From: CAYFKJ01 sp964528595
Lineage (GTDB): Bacteria; Pseudomonadota; Alphaproteobacteria; UBA2966
Assembly: GCA_964528595.1 (NCBI GenBank)
Contig: CAZGTM010000009.1
Coordinates: forward strand, 1 to 64,000
DNA: 64,000 bases
Reading direction: 5' to 3'
In this document: positions 23,133 through 31,835 of the stretch, in pieces
How positions within the stretch are numbered: the first letter of the stretch is position 1
Layout: every line of letters begins with the position of its first letter
Notes under the pieces: generated by a model
What the model saw: only the letters and a program-made list of their open reading frames with translations
Told to the model about the DNA's origin: nothing
Databases searched by the model: none
Position numbers and translations under genes: made by a program

Positions 23133-25232
23133 CTATCTGTTGAGGTCTTCAAGCAGCGCAAGGCGAACGCGGCCGGTGCGGCCGGCCAGACGCTGGCGGT
23201 AAACCTGAACGCCTTCCATGACGCGCTGCACGTAGTTGCGCGTCTCGGTGAAGGGTATCGATTCGACCCAGTTGACGACATTGACCTCCGCGTGGCGGGG
23301 ATCGCCGAAATTGCGGATCCAGCGCCGCACCCTCGGCGTGCCAGCGTTGTAGGCGGCGATTGCCAGCACGTAGGAGCCTTTATAGATGTCCAGTAGCTCG
23401 GCCATGTAGGCAGTACCCAGCGTGACGTTGAAATCGGGATCCCGGGTAAGGCGCCGGCGCGAATAGCGCATGCGCTTTTTGGCCGCGACCTTGCGGGCGG
23501 TGGCCGGCATGAGTTGCATCAGGCCGCGGGCGCCGGCATGGCTGATGGCCTCGGGATCGAACTGACTCTCCTGGCGGATGATGGCGAACTGCAGGGCGCG
23601 CTCAACCTTCACATGGCCCGGCACGGTGACGATCGGGTAGTTTTCCCGGACCAGGGGAACGCCGACCCGGGCGGCCCGCTTGGCGCTGGCGACAGCCATG
23701 TCGCGGCGGCCGGATTTGCGCGCCAACGCCGCGATCAGGGCGTGTTCCTCGGGCGTCGTCGCGGCATCCGTAAGGGCACGGAAAAAGGGCCTAAGCCGAT
23801 CGCGTTCGCGCAACTGGGCCAAAAGCATCACGGCCCGGACCAACTCACGCTTTTCGAACGTCCGCGATTCCGCCCAGGTCGGGCGGGCCTGTCTCGGCAG
23901 GGCGGGCGCCGTCGTCTCGCCGATCGCCAGGGTAGCGAGGTGACCATAGTAGGTGTTGGGGAAACGGGCGGCGTCGGCATACCAGGCCTGGGCTTCGGCC
24001 GTTTGTCCCAATTCGCCGGCGGCACGGGCCGCCCAATAGGCGCCCCGGGCAATACTCACGGGGAAGCGCACCATCTCATGCAGGCGTTTGAAGTGAACCA
24101 AGGCTGTTTCGGGGTCGGCCAATTGCGTCAAGGCGATCCAGCCGGCGAGGTTTTCCGCCTCGGCCGCGGCGCCGCGATCCGTCTGGCCGTGGTCGCGGGC
24201 AAGTTTGTAGGCCTCGCTCATATGCCCCTTACCCAGCAGCCGGCGCGCGATCATGTGTCGTTCCGCCCACCACTTCTTCGGCCGCGGCCCGATGTCCTCG
24301 ATGGGAGGAGAAGGGGGCAACAGTAGCTCGGACGCTCGGATGGGGAAGTTCTTGCGCCGCCGCCAACGCACGCGCTCAAACACCAGCCCCGGATCGTCGC
24401 GCAAGGCGGCCGGGACGCGGGCGATGGCGCCATCCACCCCGCCGGCGAATTCCATCAGGGCGAGGCGCGCGTGCGCCAAGGCCCGCTGTCCGCCGTCGAC
24501 ACGGCGCATCATGCGCCGCGCACCGCGCCGCTGGCGGTCCCACAACAGGCGGTCAAGGCGTGCCGCATGGTCGGTGCGGGTTAATTTCTTGCGGTGGCGG
24601 CGGAGAAAGTTCCGTTCCTGGCGGCTGGGGAACCTGCCGCTGATCCAGGCTTCCCGCAGCAGCGCCAGGCCGGCCTTCTCCTCACCCTTCTTCAGCTTGA
24701 TTTCCGCCAATCGCTGTTTGCCCGTTCCCGTCTGTGGTGGATATTTGGCGAACCAGGCGAGCACGTCTTCGTCCGGCGTACGGCTCGAAATTGCGTGTTC
24801 GGCATTGCGCAACATGTCGTTTCGCCGGGGCCACTCGGGGTTCGCCTCGATAAATGCCGTGAGCGTCTCGAACGTGACGCCCGGCGCGGGCTGGCTGTAA
24901 TGCAACCACAGCAGGATTTTTGCCGGCAGCGGATCGTCGGCTTTTGCGGCGAGGCGGTGGGCGGTCTTCCAGCGTTTCAGTTTGGCGGCGGCAAAGGCGG
25001 AGCGATAAAGCTTGTAATCCGAAGATCCAAGTTTTTCCTCAAGAAGGCGGGGCGGCTTGCGTTTCGGCAGCGGCGGGCCGGTCCGCTTGGTGGCCGCGGA
25101 CGCTTCGCTTCCCGTCGCCATATCCAGCGCCGCCGCGGGCAAGGCAAACGTCAACGAGCCGAGCAGGACGGCCGCCGCCAATTGCGATGTCGGGAATCTA
25201 TCGAGCCTCAAAATGCCGTACGTCCTCGCCAA
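23133..25232 (-). CDS. soluble lytic murein transglycosylase
   Basis: A 699-aa periplasmic enzyme with the Slt70 layout: a signal peptide (hydrophobic stretch ending ALPAAAL), a long helical superhelix of TPR-like repeats (about 60-520) and a C-terminal SLT lysozyme-like domain. The catalytic Glu is in AIIRQESQFDPEAIS near 560. GLMQLMPATA and the later AYNAGTPRVRRW are the standard SLT motifs. It cleaves glycan strands to 1,6-anhydro-muramyl products. The apparent start is TTG 25232, with TTG 25211 as an alternative. Divergent from dapA. Confidence 0.93.
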   Translation of the reverse strand: MARTYGILRLDRFPTSQLAAAVLLGSLTFALPAAALDMATGSEASAATKRTGPPLPKRKPPRLLEEKLGSSDYKLYRSAFAAAKLKRWKTAHRLAAKADDPLPAKILLWLHYSQPAPGVTFETLTAFIEANPEWPRRNDMLRNAEHAISSRTPDEDVLAWFAKYPPQTGTGKQRLAEIKLKKGEEKAGLALLREAWISGRFPSRQERNFLRRHRKKLTRTDHAARLDRLLWDRQRRGARRMMRRVDGGQRALAHARLALMEFAGGVDGAIARVPAALRDDPGLVFERVRWRRRKNFPIRASELLLPPSPPIEDIGPRPKKWWAERHMIARRLLGKGHMSEAYKLARDHGQTDRGAAAEAENLAGWIALTQLADPETALVHFKRLHEMVRFPVSIARGAYWAARAAGELGQTAEAQAWYADAARFPNTYYGHLATLAIGETTAPALPRQARPTWAESRTFEKRELVRAVMLLAQLRERDRLRPFFRALTDAATTPEEHALIAALARKSGRRDMAVASAKRAARVGVPLVRENYPIVTVPGHVKVERALQFAIIRQESQFDPEAISHAGARGLMQLMPATARKVAAKKRMRYSRRRLTRDPDFNVTLGTAYMAELLDIYKGSYVLAIAAYNAGTPRVRRWIRNFGDPRHAEVNVVNWVESIPFTETRNYVQRVMEGVQVYRQRLAGRTGRVRLALLEDLNR

Positions 25233-25319
25233 TAAGGGCTATAGTTTATGTCATGTGCTTGCCGCGACGCCATATCGTCGCTATTTTGCACGAAATTTCC
25301 AGACTTAGGGGAAGCAGCT

Positions 25320-26195
25320 ATGTTTTCTGGTTCAATTCCGGCGCTAATCACGCCGTTCCGCGACGGCGCCGTCGACGAGGAAGCCTTCCAGGCTTTTGTC
25401 GAATGGCAGATCGAGGAAGGCAGTCACGGTTTGGTGCCCTGCGGCACCACGGGCGAATCTCCGACGTTGAGCCACGATGAACACAAACGCGTGGTGGAAC
25501 TCTGCATCGAGGCGGCGGCGGGCCGGGTGCCGGTGATCGCCGGCGCCGGTTCGAACAGCACGGCCGAAGCCGTGGAGCTGTCACAGCACGCCGAGCAGGC
25601 CGGCGCGGACGCCGTGCTGATCGTCACGCCCTATTACAACAAGCCGACCCAGGAAGGCCTTTATCAGCATTACAAGGCCATCAACGATGCGATCAACATT
25701 CCGATCATCATCTACAACATTCCTGGCCGCTCGGTGGTCAATATGACGACCAAGACCATGGCGGAGCTGGCTGAATTGCCGAACATCGTCGGCGTCAAGG
25801 ACTCAACGGGCGCGCCCGACCGCGTCAGCGCCATGCGCATGCTGTTGGGCTCCGATTTTTGTCAGCTTTCCGGCGAGGACGCCATCGCGCTGTCGATCCG
25901 GGCGCACGGCGGCGACGGCTGCATTTCCGTCACGGCGAACGCCGCACCCCGGGCCTGCGCCGAATTCCAGAACGCCTGCAGCGCCAGCGATTTCTCCGCT
26001 GCTTTGGAATACCAGGACCGCTTGCTGCCGTTGCACATCGCCTTGTTCGCCGAAACCAGCCCGAGCCCGGTGAAATACGCCGTCAGCCTATTGGGCCGCG
26101 CTACTGCGGAAGTCCGCCTGCCCATGGTCGAAATCGAGGACGGCACCAAGCAGCAGGTCAAAGTGGCGATGCAGTCGGTCGGCCTGCTGAACTAG
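25320..26195 (+). CDS. dapA: 4-hydroxy-tetrahydrodipicolinate synthase
   Basis: A 291-aa DapA, which condenses pyruvate with aspartate semialdehyde in lysine and peptidoglycan-precursor synthesis. The Schiff-base Lys is K160 in GVKDSTG, the proton-relay Tyr Y132 in YNIPGR, and GTTGESPTL near 42 holds the conserved Thr pair. ATG 25320 was chosen over an in-frame ATG at 25248 because AGGGGAAG precedes it and the family begins [13 protein letters not shown]. The synteny transglycosylase - dapA - smpB is common in alphaproteobacteria. Confidence 0.97.
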   Translation: MFSGSIPALITPFRDGAVDEEAFQAFVEWQIEEGSHGLVPCGTTGESPTLSHDEHKRVVELCIEAAAGRVPVIAGAGSNSTAEAVELSQHAEQAGADAVLIVTPYYNKPTQEGLYQHYKAINDAINIPIIIYNIPGRSVVNMTTKTMAELAELPNIVGVKDSTGAPDRVSAMRMLLGSDFCQLSGEDAIALSIRAHGGDGCISVTANAAPRACAEFQNACSASDFSAALEYQDRLLPLHIALFAETSPSPVKYAVSLLGRATAEVRLPMVEIEDGTKQQVKVAMQSVGLLN

Positions 26196-26222
26196 GCATG
26201 GCTCGGGTGCGGCAGCAGGACG

Positions 26223-26699
26223 ATGGCTAAGAAAAAGCGCGACGGCGCATCACGCGCCGTCGCGGTCAACCGCAAGGCGCGCCACAACTACTTCATCGAG
26301 GACACCATCGAGGCCGGCATCGTGCTCAACGGGCCCGAGGTCAAATCGCTGCGCGCCGGCCACGCCTCCATCGGCGAGGCCTTCGCGGGCGAGAAGGACG
26401 GTGAGTTTTATTTGATGAACGCCCACATCACGCCTTACGGCGCCGCCAGCTACAACAACGAAGACCCAGCCCGGGCGCGCAAGTTGCTGTTGCACAAGCG
26501 CGAGATGGACCGCTTTATCGGCCAGCAGCGCCGCGCCGGCATTACCATTGTGCCGCTGTCGCTCTACTTCAATGACCGGGGCATCGCCAAGGTTGAGCTG
26601 GGCATCGCCAAGGGCAAGCGCCAGCACGACAAGCGGGCCACCGAAAAAGACCGCGACTGGGGCCGTGAAAAGGCGCGCCTGCTGCGCGACAAGGGCTGA
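26223..26699 (+). CDS. smpB: SsrA-binding protein SmpB
   Basis: A 158-aa SmpB, which binds tmRNA and delivers it to stalled ribosomes. Visible family blocks are NRKARHNYFIEDTIEAG, LNGPEVKSLRAG, NAHITPY and the basic C-terminal tail KGKRQHDKRATEKDRDW, which mimics an anticodon. It starts 27 bases after dapA, and the two are probably co-transcribed. No tmRNA gene is seen in the window. Confidence 0.97.
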   Translation: MAKKKRDGASRAVAVNRKARHNYFIEDTIEAGIVLNGPEVKSLRAGHASIGEAFAGEKDGEFYLMNAHITPYGAASYNNEDPARARKLLLHKREMDRFIGQQRRAGITIVPLSLYFNDRGIAKVELGIAKGKRQHDKRATEKDRDWGREKARLLRDKG

Positions 26700-26774
26700 G
26701 GCGGTCGCGAAGTGTTGAATTGATCGGATATGGCGTACGGTCGATTTTAACGACTTGAAAAAACCGGGGGAAAA

Positions 26775-27416
26775 ATGGCCGGCGGATTTTTAAGCAAACT
26801 GATCGCCACCAAGGAAAAGTGGGCGCGCGACAACCGCCAACCCGGCGGCCCCGGCGACGGCGGACGCCTGCCGCCCGGCCAACGGCTGGTCGACGGCTGG
26901 CCGGTGCTCGATCTCGGCGTTCAGCCCTACGTTTCGGAGACGAACTGGACGCTGACGGTGGACGGCGCCGTCGAGGCGCCGCTGGCCTGGAACTGGGAGG
27001 ATTTCCTCGCCCAGCCGCAGGTCAGCATGGTCAGCGACATCCACTGCGTCACCGCCTGGTCGCGTTATGACAACCGCTGGGACGGTGTGGCGACCACGCA
27101 CCTGCTTGAGGCGGTGAAACCGAAACCGGACGCCACCCATATCATCCAGCATTCCCACGACGGTTACACGACGAACGTGCCGCTGGAGGTCTTCGCGGCC
27201 AAGGACGCCATCCTGGCCCATAGCTGGGAGGGGCAGCCGCTGACCCGCGAGCACGGCGCGCCGATGCGCCTGGTGATCCCGGCGAAATATTTCTGGAAGT
27301 CTGCCAAATGGCTGAAACGTCTTGAATTCGTGGCTGCCGACCGCCCCGGTTTCTGGGAGGAACGCGGCTATCACAACGACGGCGATCCCTGGAAGGAGGA
27401 ACGCTACAGCTTCTAG
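26775..27416 (+). CDS. sulfite-oxidase-like molybdopterin-dependent oxidoreductase
   Basis: A 213-aa protein with the single molybdopterin domain of YuiH/YedY-type enzymes. The molybdenum-ligand Cys91 lies in DIHCVTAWSRYDNRW, followed by the conserved HSHDGYTTNVPLE and the pterin-binding GAPMRLVIPAKYFWKS. It has no signal peptide or dimerisation domain, unlike classical sulfite oxidase, so it is probably cytosolic. It lies between smpB and the exported cyclase-family gene, with no electron-transfer partner adjacent. The substrate is unknown. Confidence 0.9.
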   Translation: MAGGFLSKLIATKEKWARDNRQPGGPGDGGRLPPGQRLVDGWPVLDLGVQPYVSETNWTLTVDGAVEAPLAWNWEDFLAQPQVSMVSDIHCVTAWSRYDNRWDGVATTHLLEAVKPKPDATHIIQHSHDGYTTNVPLEVFAAKDAILAHSWEGQPLTREHGAPMRLVIPAKYFWKSAKWLKRLEFVAADRPGFWEERGYHNDGDPWKEERYSF

Positions 27417-27500
27417 CGCTCCCCGTTTCGGTTTGGTTCGCCCGCTTGGTCATAGGGTGGTTGGTGAGATAGGAAAAACAATAATCAGGGGGACTGAAAC

Positions 27501-28598
27501 ATGCGTACATTGAACCTGCTTGCCGCCGCCGTGATCGCCGGCGGCGCCGGACTGGCCGTCGCCGGCTCGGCCGCTGCGGCGGACCAACGCGAGACCGTCG
27601 AAATGTCCAAGGCCAAGGTGCCGATGCCGCCCTGGCCGGCGGGCGACGAGGTCGGCATGGCCAATACCCTGGGCGCGGGCACCTGGATGCGCTGCGCTTT
27701 GCACCTCACCAGCGCCGGCGCCAAGACCTACGAAGTCAGTCACGAACGGTCGAACACCATGCCCTTGTCTCCGTTTGGGGTGCCGCTGAAATACACCTAC
27801 AGCGCCACCAAGGGCGTGCCATATTCGCTGCATGCCTGGAACGGCGAGATCGTGGCGAGCGGCGAACCCGGCGCGCAGGGCACGCAGATGGATGCGCTGG
27901 GCCACTTCGCCGTCATGGACAAGCTGTGGAAAGGCGAAGGCAAACCCGACGCCGCCAACGCCAAGTATTACGGCGGCTACATGCAGAAGGACGTCAAACC
28001 GGCCGACTCCTCGCCCTTAATGAAGCTCGGCATTGAAAACGTGCCGCCGATCATCACAAGCGCCGTGCTGCTGGATGCCAAGTCGCATCTGGGCGGCGGT
28101 CAGCCCATGAAGCCCGGCCAGCTCGTCACGGCCGCCGACATCGAAGCCATGCTGAAGGCCCAAGGCCTGGGCTGGCGCGGCCTGATGGCGGGCGACGTGC
28201 TCTACATCTACACGGGCTGGGGCGACAACTGGAAGGACCCGGACACCGAAAAGACCTACTACACGATGGGTCCGGGCCTGTCCTATGACGCGGCCCAGTA
28301 CCTGAAGGGCAAAGCCGTGGTCCTGGTGGCGCTGGACAATCCCTTTACCGATCCGGTCAACAACGGCCAGCTGATGGGTAAGGCGCCGCCGGCCGAGGGC
28401 ACGCCGCAGGGCCTGCCGTTCGCCATTCACCACGAGAATCTGGCGGTCTCCGGCATTCACCAGATCCAGAACGCCAACCTCGGCGCGATGGCGCGGGACA
28501 AGGTCTGGACTTCCTGCACCATCATCCTGCCGTTGCGCTCGCGCGGCGGTTCGGGCTCGCCCGTGCGGCCCGTCGCTATCGGCGTGCCCGGTCAGTAG
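27501..28598 (+). CDS. exported cyclase-family (metal-dependent hydrolase) protein
   Basis: A 365-aa protein of the cyclase/kynurenine-formamidase-like family with an N-terminal signal peptide (MRTLNLLAAAV...AAAA). The usual metal motif HxGTHxDxxxH appears as GTQMDALGHF, with Gln in place of the first of these His, a variant seen in a subset of the family. Later conserved parts are GDVLYIYTGWG and FAIHHENLAVSGIHQIQN. It would act in the periplasm on an amide or lactone substrate. It starts 84 bases after the molybdoenzyme gene. Confidence 0.85.
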   Translation: MRTLNLLAAAVIAGGAGLAVAGSAAAADQRETVEMSKAKVPMPPWPAGDEVGMANTLGAGTWMRCALHLTSAGAKTYEVSHERSNTMPLSPFGVPLKYTYSATKGVPYSLHAWNGEIVASGEPGAQGTQMDALGHFAVMDKLWKGEGKPDAANAKYYGGYMQKDVKPADSSPLMKLGIENVPPIITSAVLLDAKSHLGGGQPMKPGQLVTAADIEAMLKAQGLGWRGLMAGDVLYIYTGWGDNWKDPDTEKTYYTMGPGLSYDAAQYLKGKAVVLVALDNPFTDPVNNGQLMGKAPPAEGTPQGLPFAIHHENLAVSGIHQIQNANLGAMARDKVWTSCTIILPLRSRGGSGSPVRPVAIGVPGQ

Positions 28599-28620
28599 CG
28601 GGGACGCAAGCACCTGTTCA

Positions 28621-28653
28621 CATCCCCCGGCCGGGCGGACCGGCCGGGGGATG
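28621..28653 (+). terminator. strong hairpin after the cyclase gene
   Basis: Perfect 14-bp stem (CATCCCCCGGCCGG / CCGGCCGGGGGATG) with a 5-base loop, 22 bases past the stop codon. There is no T-run after the stem, so it may act as an RNA-stabilising 3' end or a weak terminator instead of a classical intrinsic one. Confidence 0.55.
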
Positions 28654-28790
28654 ATCGATATGACGGCGAAGCGGGTCCGCCTTTCCGCTATCCTTTTCTC
28701 CACTCGAATTATTTTTTCGCAACCCTGCATCCATATGGCCGCGGGGCGCATCTCTATGAATAACAGTTACTCAATTCACAGGAGATCGAG

Positions 28791-29207
28791 ATGGAAAGCA
28801 TGGGTATCGGCGCCGGTTTGGGCGCCATCGGATTTTGGGGATTTATCGCCGCGGTCGTGGTCGCCGGCATGTGGTACGACCTGCGCCGGAAGGAAGCCAA
28901 GCAGGAAACCGTCCGCCGGTTGATCGAAAGCGGCCAGAATCTCGACGACGCGACCTTGGATAAGCTCATGTCGGCAGGGAGCAGCGGTGAGGGTGAAAAC
29001 CTGGCCCGCGATCTGAAGGTCTCCGGCCTGATCGTCATCTTTGTGGCCCCCGGCCTGGCCATTATGGCGTGGTTCCTGGGGCAAATGAACGAAAACGCCT
29101 TGCTTCCCGTGCTGGGGGCGGCCTTCCTGGTCGGCTTCGTCGGGATCGGTCTGTTGGTGGCGGCGAAGGCCGCCGCCAACGGCAACTCCGCCAACCCGAA
29201 TCGGTAG
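28791..29207 (+). CDS. small inner-membrane protein (DUF6249-like)
   Basis: A 138-aa protein with one N-terminal helix (FWGFIAAVVVAGMWY), a cytosolic stretch including RLIESGQNLDDATLDKLM, and two more hydrophobic segments near the C-terminus. This arrangement is seen in small proteins encoded beside ECF sigma/anti-sigma pairs; I assign DUF6249 only tentatively. GGAG lies upstream of ATG 28791. The sigma-factor gene begins 20 bases downstream. Confidence 0.75.
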   Translation: MESMGIGAGLGAIGFWGFIAAVVVAGMWYDLRRKEAKQETVRRLIESGQNLDDATLDKLMSAGSSGEGENLARDLKVSGLIVIFVAPGLAIMAWFLGQMNENALLPVLGAAFLVGFVGIGLLVAAKAAANGNSANPNR

Positions 29208-29227
29208 ACGGATCGAGATCTCGGGTC

Positions 29228-29797
29228 GTGTCTCCCACGCGGCAGGAATACGGGCAAAGCGCGGAAGCGCTGATCGTCGGCCTCGCCCGGACCGGCGACC
29301 GCGAGGCGTTCGCCGAACTTGTGCGCCGCCGCCAGTCCTGGATGCGCAACCTGATGCGGCGCTTTAGCGGCGACGCCACCCTGGCGGATGATCTGGCGCA
29401 GCAGGCGTTCCTGCAGGCCTGGCGCAAGATCGGCACGTTGCAACAACCCAGCCGCTTCGGCGCCTGGCTCAAACGGCTCGCCGTCTCTATCTGGCTGCAG
29501 CATGTGCGCAAAAACGACGCCCTGCGCGACGCCGACGAAATCGACGGCATCGCGCTTCCCCAAGCTAGCAGCGCCGGCGCGGCCATCGATCTCGACCGCG
29601 CCCTGGCGACGCTTTCCCCACCTGAGCGGCTCTGCATCGTGCTTTCCTATCACGAGGGCATGACACACGGCGAAATCGCCGAACTGACCGAAATTCCGCT
29701 AGGCACGGTAAAATCCCACGTCCGCCGTGGCACCCAGCGCCTGCAGCAACTACTATCCGCCTACCGTGAGACCCCACAATCGGAGGAAACGGCATGA
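29228..29797 (+). CDS. ECF-type RNA polymerase sigma factor
   Basis: A sigma-70 family protein of about 189 aa from GTG 29228; an upstream extension of the frame is inside the preceding gene. Region 2 is in LADDLAQQAFLQAWRKI, and region 4 in LSPPERLCIVLSYHEGMTHGEIAELTEIPLGTVKSHVRRG with the helix-turn-helix. The gap between them is short, as in ECF factors. The stop overlaps the next gene by four bases. It probably directs a small regulon in response to an envelope signal passed on by its membrane-bound partner. Confidence 0.9.
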   Translation: MSPTRQEYGQSAEALIVGLARTGDREAFAELVRRRQSWMRNLMRRFSGDATLADDLAQQAFLQAWRKIGTLQQPSRFGAWLKRLAVSIWLQHVRKNDALRDADEIDGIALPQASSAGAAIDLDRALATLSPPERLCIVLSYHEGMTHGEIAELTEIPLGTVKSHVRRGTQRLQQLLSAYRETPQSEETA

Positions 29798-30147
29798 CTG
29801 ACGAACGTGATCCGGCGCTCCAGGCGCTCTTCGCCGAAGCCGAACAGGACCTGCCGGCTGAGGACTTCGCCGTCGGCGTAATGGAACGGATCGAGGCCGA
29901 GCGGAAAATGACCGCTCTACGTTGGCTGCTCGGGGCGGTGACAATGCTTGCTTGCGCCTGGTTGCTCGCCGCGCCAGTGCAGGAGGCCGTCGTCCTCTTG
30001 ACGCAAGGCCTCTCCGTGACGCTGGTGGATCTGGACAACCGGCTCCTAGCCCAGGTGCTTTCGCCGGTCAACAGCGTCGCCGGCATTGTCGGCCTGGGTT
30101 TTCTTGGCCTTTACGGCCTACACCGGAAAGTCTTCAAACGCGCTTAG
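29794..30147 (+). CDS. putative membrane anti-sigma factor
   Basis: A 117-aa protein with an acidic N-terminus (about 40 residues, LPAEDFAVGVMERIEAE), one hydrophobic segment near 44-62 and another near 92-108. It is coupled to the sigma factor by an ATGA overlap, the usual arrangement for anti-sigma factors. No zinc-binding HxxxCxxC motif is present, so it would belong to a non-ZAS class. The role is inferred from position and membrane layout, not from a recognised domain. Confidence 0.65.
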   Translation: MTDERDPALQALFAEAEQDLPAEDFAVGVMERIEAERKMTALRWLLGAVTMLACAWLLAAPVQEAVVLLTQGLSVTLVDLDNRLLAQVLSPVNSVAGIVGLGFLGLYGLHRKVFKRA

Positions 30148-30165
30148 CTGGAAGGAAAATCGCAG

Positions 30166-30951
30166 ATGGATCTCAACCTGACGGGTAAGACCGTCCTGAT
30201 CACCGGCAGCTCGAAGGGCATCGGCAAGGGCATCGCCGAAGCCTTGGCGGCGGAAGGCTGTAAGCTACAACTTGTCGCTCGCACCAAAGACGATCTGGAA
30301 GCGACGGCGGCGGCGATCCGCGAACAAGCGGGTGTCTCGGTTGATGTCTTCCCGACGGACCTCAGCATCAGCGCGTCGGTCGGTGAACTTCTGGCGGCGG
30401 CGGGCGTGCCGGATATCCTGGTCAACTGCGCCGGCGCCATTCCCGGCGGCAACCTCGAAGCCATCGACGAGGCCACCTGGCGCGAGGCCTGGGACCTCAA
30501 GGTGTTCGGCTACATCAATATGAGCCGCGCCTTCTACGACGCCATGAAGGCGCGCGGCCACGGCGTCATCGTCAATATCACCGGCCTCGCCGCCGACCGC
30601 ACCGACGCCGACTACATCGCGGGCAGTGCGGGCAATTCGAGCCTCAACACCTTCACCCGCACGCTGGGCAGCCGCAGCCTGCGCGACGGCATCCGCGTGG
30701 TGGCCGTCAGCCCCGGCGCGGTGGCGACCGAGCGCATCGTCACCCTGATGCAAAGCCGCGCCGAAGCCGAATTCGGCGACGCCGGGCGCTGGCAGTCCTA
30801 CCTCGCCAACTTGCCCCTAGCGCGCGCCGCCGCCGTCGAGGAGATCGCCGACGTCGTCACCTTCGTCGCCTCCGACCGCGCCAGCTACCTGAGCGGCACC
30901 GTCGTCACCGTCGACGGCGGCCACGGCGCCAACATGGCGAGTTTCGGGTAG
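30166..30951 (+). CDS. short-chain dehydrogenase/reductase family protein, atypical active site
   Basis: A 261-aa Rossmann-fold SDR. The cofactor glycine motif TGSSKGIGKG is near residue 13, NCAGAIPGG near 88, and the C-terminal DVVTFVASDRASYLSGTVVTVDGG is typical. The catalytic YxxxK motif is altered: the Tyr is in DADYIAGSAGN, where Ser replaces Lys, and the usual Ser before it is replaced in VNITGLAAD. The enzyme may still bind NAD(P) but use another mechanism. Starts 18 bases after the anti-sigma gene. Confidence 0.9.
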   Translation: MDLNLTGKTVLITGSSKGIGKGIAEALAAEGCKLQLVARTKDDLEATAAAIREQAGVSVDVFPTDLSISASVGELLAAAGVPDILVNCAGAIPGGNLEAIDEATWREAWDLKVFGYINMSRAFYDAMKARGHGVIVNITGLAADRTDADYIAGSAGNSSLNTFTRTLGSRSLRDGIRVVAVSPGAVATERIVTLMQSRAEAEFGDAGRWQSYLANLPLARAAAVEEIADVVTFVASDRASYLSGTVVTVDGGHGANMASFG

Positions 30952-30965
30952 GGCGTGGAAGAAAT

Positions 30966-31631
30966 ATGAACCAGGAGCTTACGTTGAAGGAAAAGAACAT
31001 AGAGCGCTTACGCAATCTGGCGGTTGCGACCTTGTCCGATGGCTGTGACCAGATCGCCGGGCGGCGGGGTTTTATGGATTACGACATTAAGGCCCGCGTG
31101 AACGCCAGGAAAATCGCCGGCACTGCCGTGACGGTCCTGGAAGTGCCAAGCACGGACCGGCATATGCCGGAGCTCGTCTTCGATGTCATCGACGAAGCCC
31201 CCGCCGGCAGCGTGATCGCGGTCGGCTGCGGCGGCGATGCCAACACCGCCGTGTGGGGCGAGTTGATGAACGCGGGCGCCACCGTCCGGGGGCACGAGGC
31301 CGTGGTCCTGGACGGCGGCACCCGCGACGTGGAACTTATCCGCCGCGACACGGATTTCCCGGTTTATGCCCGCTCTGTTGTGGCTTCAAGTTCCATCGGA
31401 CGCCTGATGACATTGGCCCGCGATGTCGCGGTCGAAGTCGGCGGCGTGGTTGTCAATCCCGGCGACTATATTGTCGGCGATGAAGACGGTGTCGTCGTCA
31501 TTCCCGCCGAACATGTGGAAGAAATCATCGCCTTCGCCGAACAAGCGGAAGCAACGGAAGCCGAAATGGCCGCCTACATCGCCGAAGCCGGGTCCATACG
31601 CGCCGCCATCGCAAAATTTGGCCGGGCCTAG
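30966..31631 (+). CDS. RraA-like / 4-hydroxy-4-methyl-2-oxoglutarate aldolase family
   Basis: A 221-aa RraA-fold protein. The conserved blocks are TLSDGCDQI near the start, AVGCGGDANTAVWGELM, the substrate/metal motif VLDGGTRDVELI, and VVVNPGDYIVGDEDGVVVIP. Members with the G-x-R-D set of residues act as class II aldolases or oxaloacetate decarboxylases; others bind RNase E. Here the enzymatic role is favoured by the intact DGGTRD. It follows the SDR gene by 14 bases, so both may act on one substrate pool. Confidence 0.88.
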   Translation: MNQELTLKEKNIERLRNLAVATLSDGCDQIAGRRGFMDYDIKARVNARKIAGTAVTVLEVPSTDRHMPELVFDVIDEAPAGSVIAVGCGGDANTAVWGELMNAGATVRGHEAVVLDGGTRDVELIRRDTDFPVYARSVVASSSIGRLMTLARDVAVEVGGVVVNPGDYIVGDEDGVVVIPAEHVEEIIAFAEQAEATEAEMAAYIAEAGSIRAAIAKFGRA

Positions 31632-31667
31632 GGGGCTAACTGCTTCGGCCTGTTGCCGGGCGGACAC

Positions 31668-31706
31668 AAAAATGGGGACATGTGCTTGTTACATGTCCCC
31701 ATTTTT
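31668..31706. repeat. 16-bp perfect palindrome (terminator or REP-like)
   Basis: A hairpin of 16 perfect base pairs (arms 31668-31683 and 31691-31706, core GGGGACATGT / ACATGTCCCC) with a 7-base loop, flanked by A-runs and T-runs so it can act as a terminator in both directions. It ends the RraA unit and precedes the low-GC beta-propeller gene. No second copy of this sequence was seen in the window. Confidence 0.75.
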
Positions 31707-31835
31707 ATGCTTGCGGCGGATCGAGTAAAATAATTGAATAAAACTTGAGCTGAGCTCGTGAAAGCTGTTCCTTGAATCTAATTTTGGAAATTGAAAGTAG
31801 TCAGAAATGTACCTGTCAGAAGGCTATGTGAGGGC

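Noticed and set aside
28621..28653. Interpretation of the 14-bp hairpin as a mobile-element end
   Set aside because: It occurs once, directly behind a stop codon, with no partner repeat; a 3' end structure is more likely.
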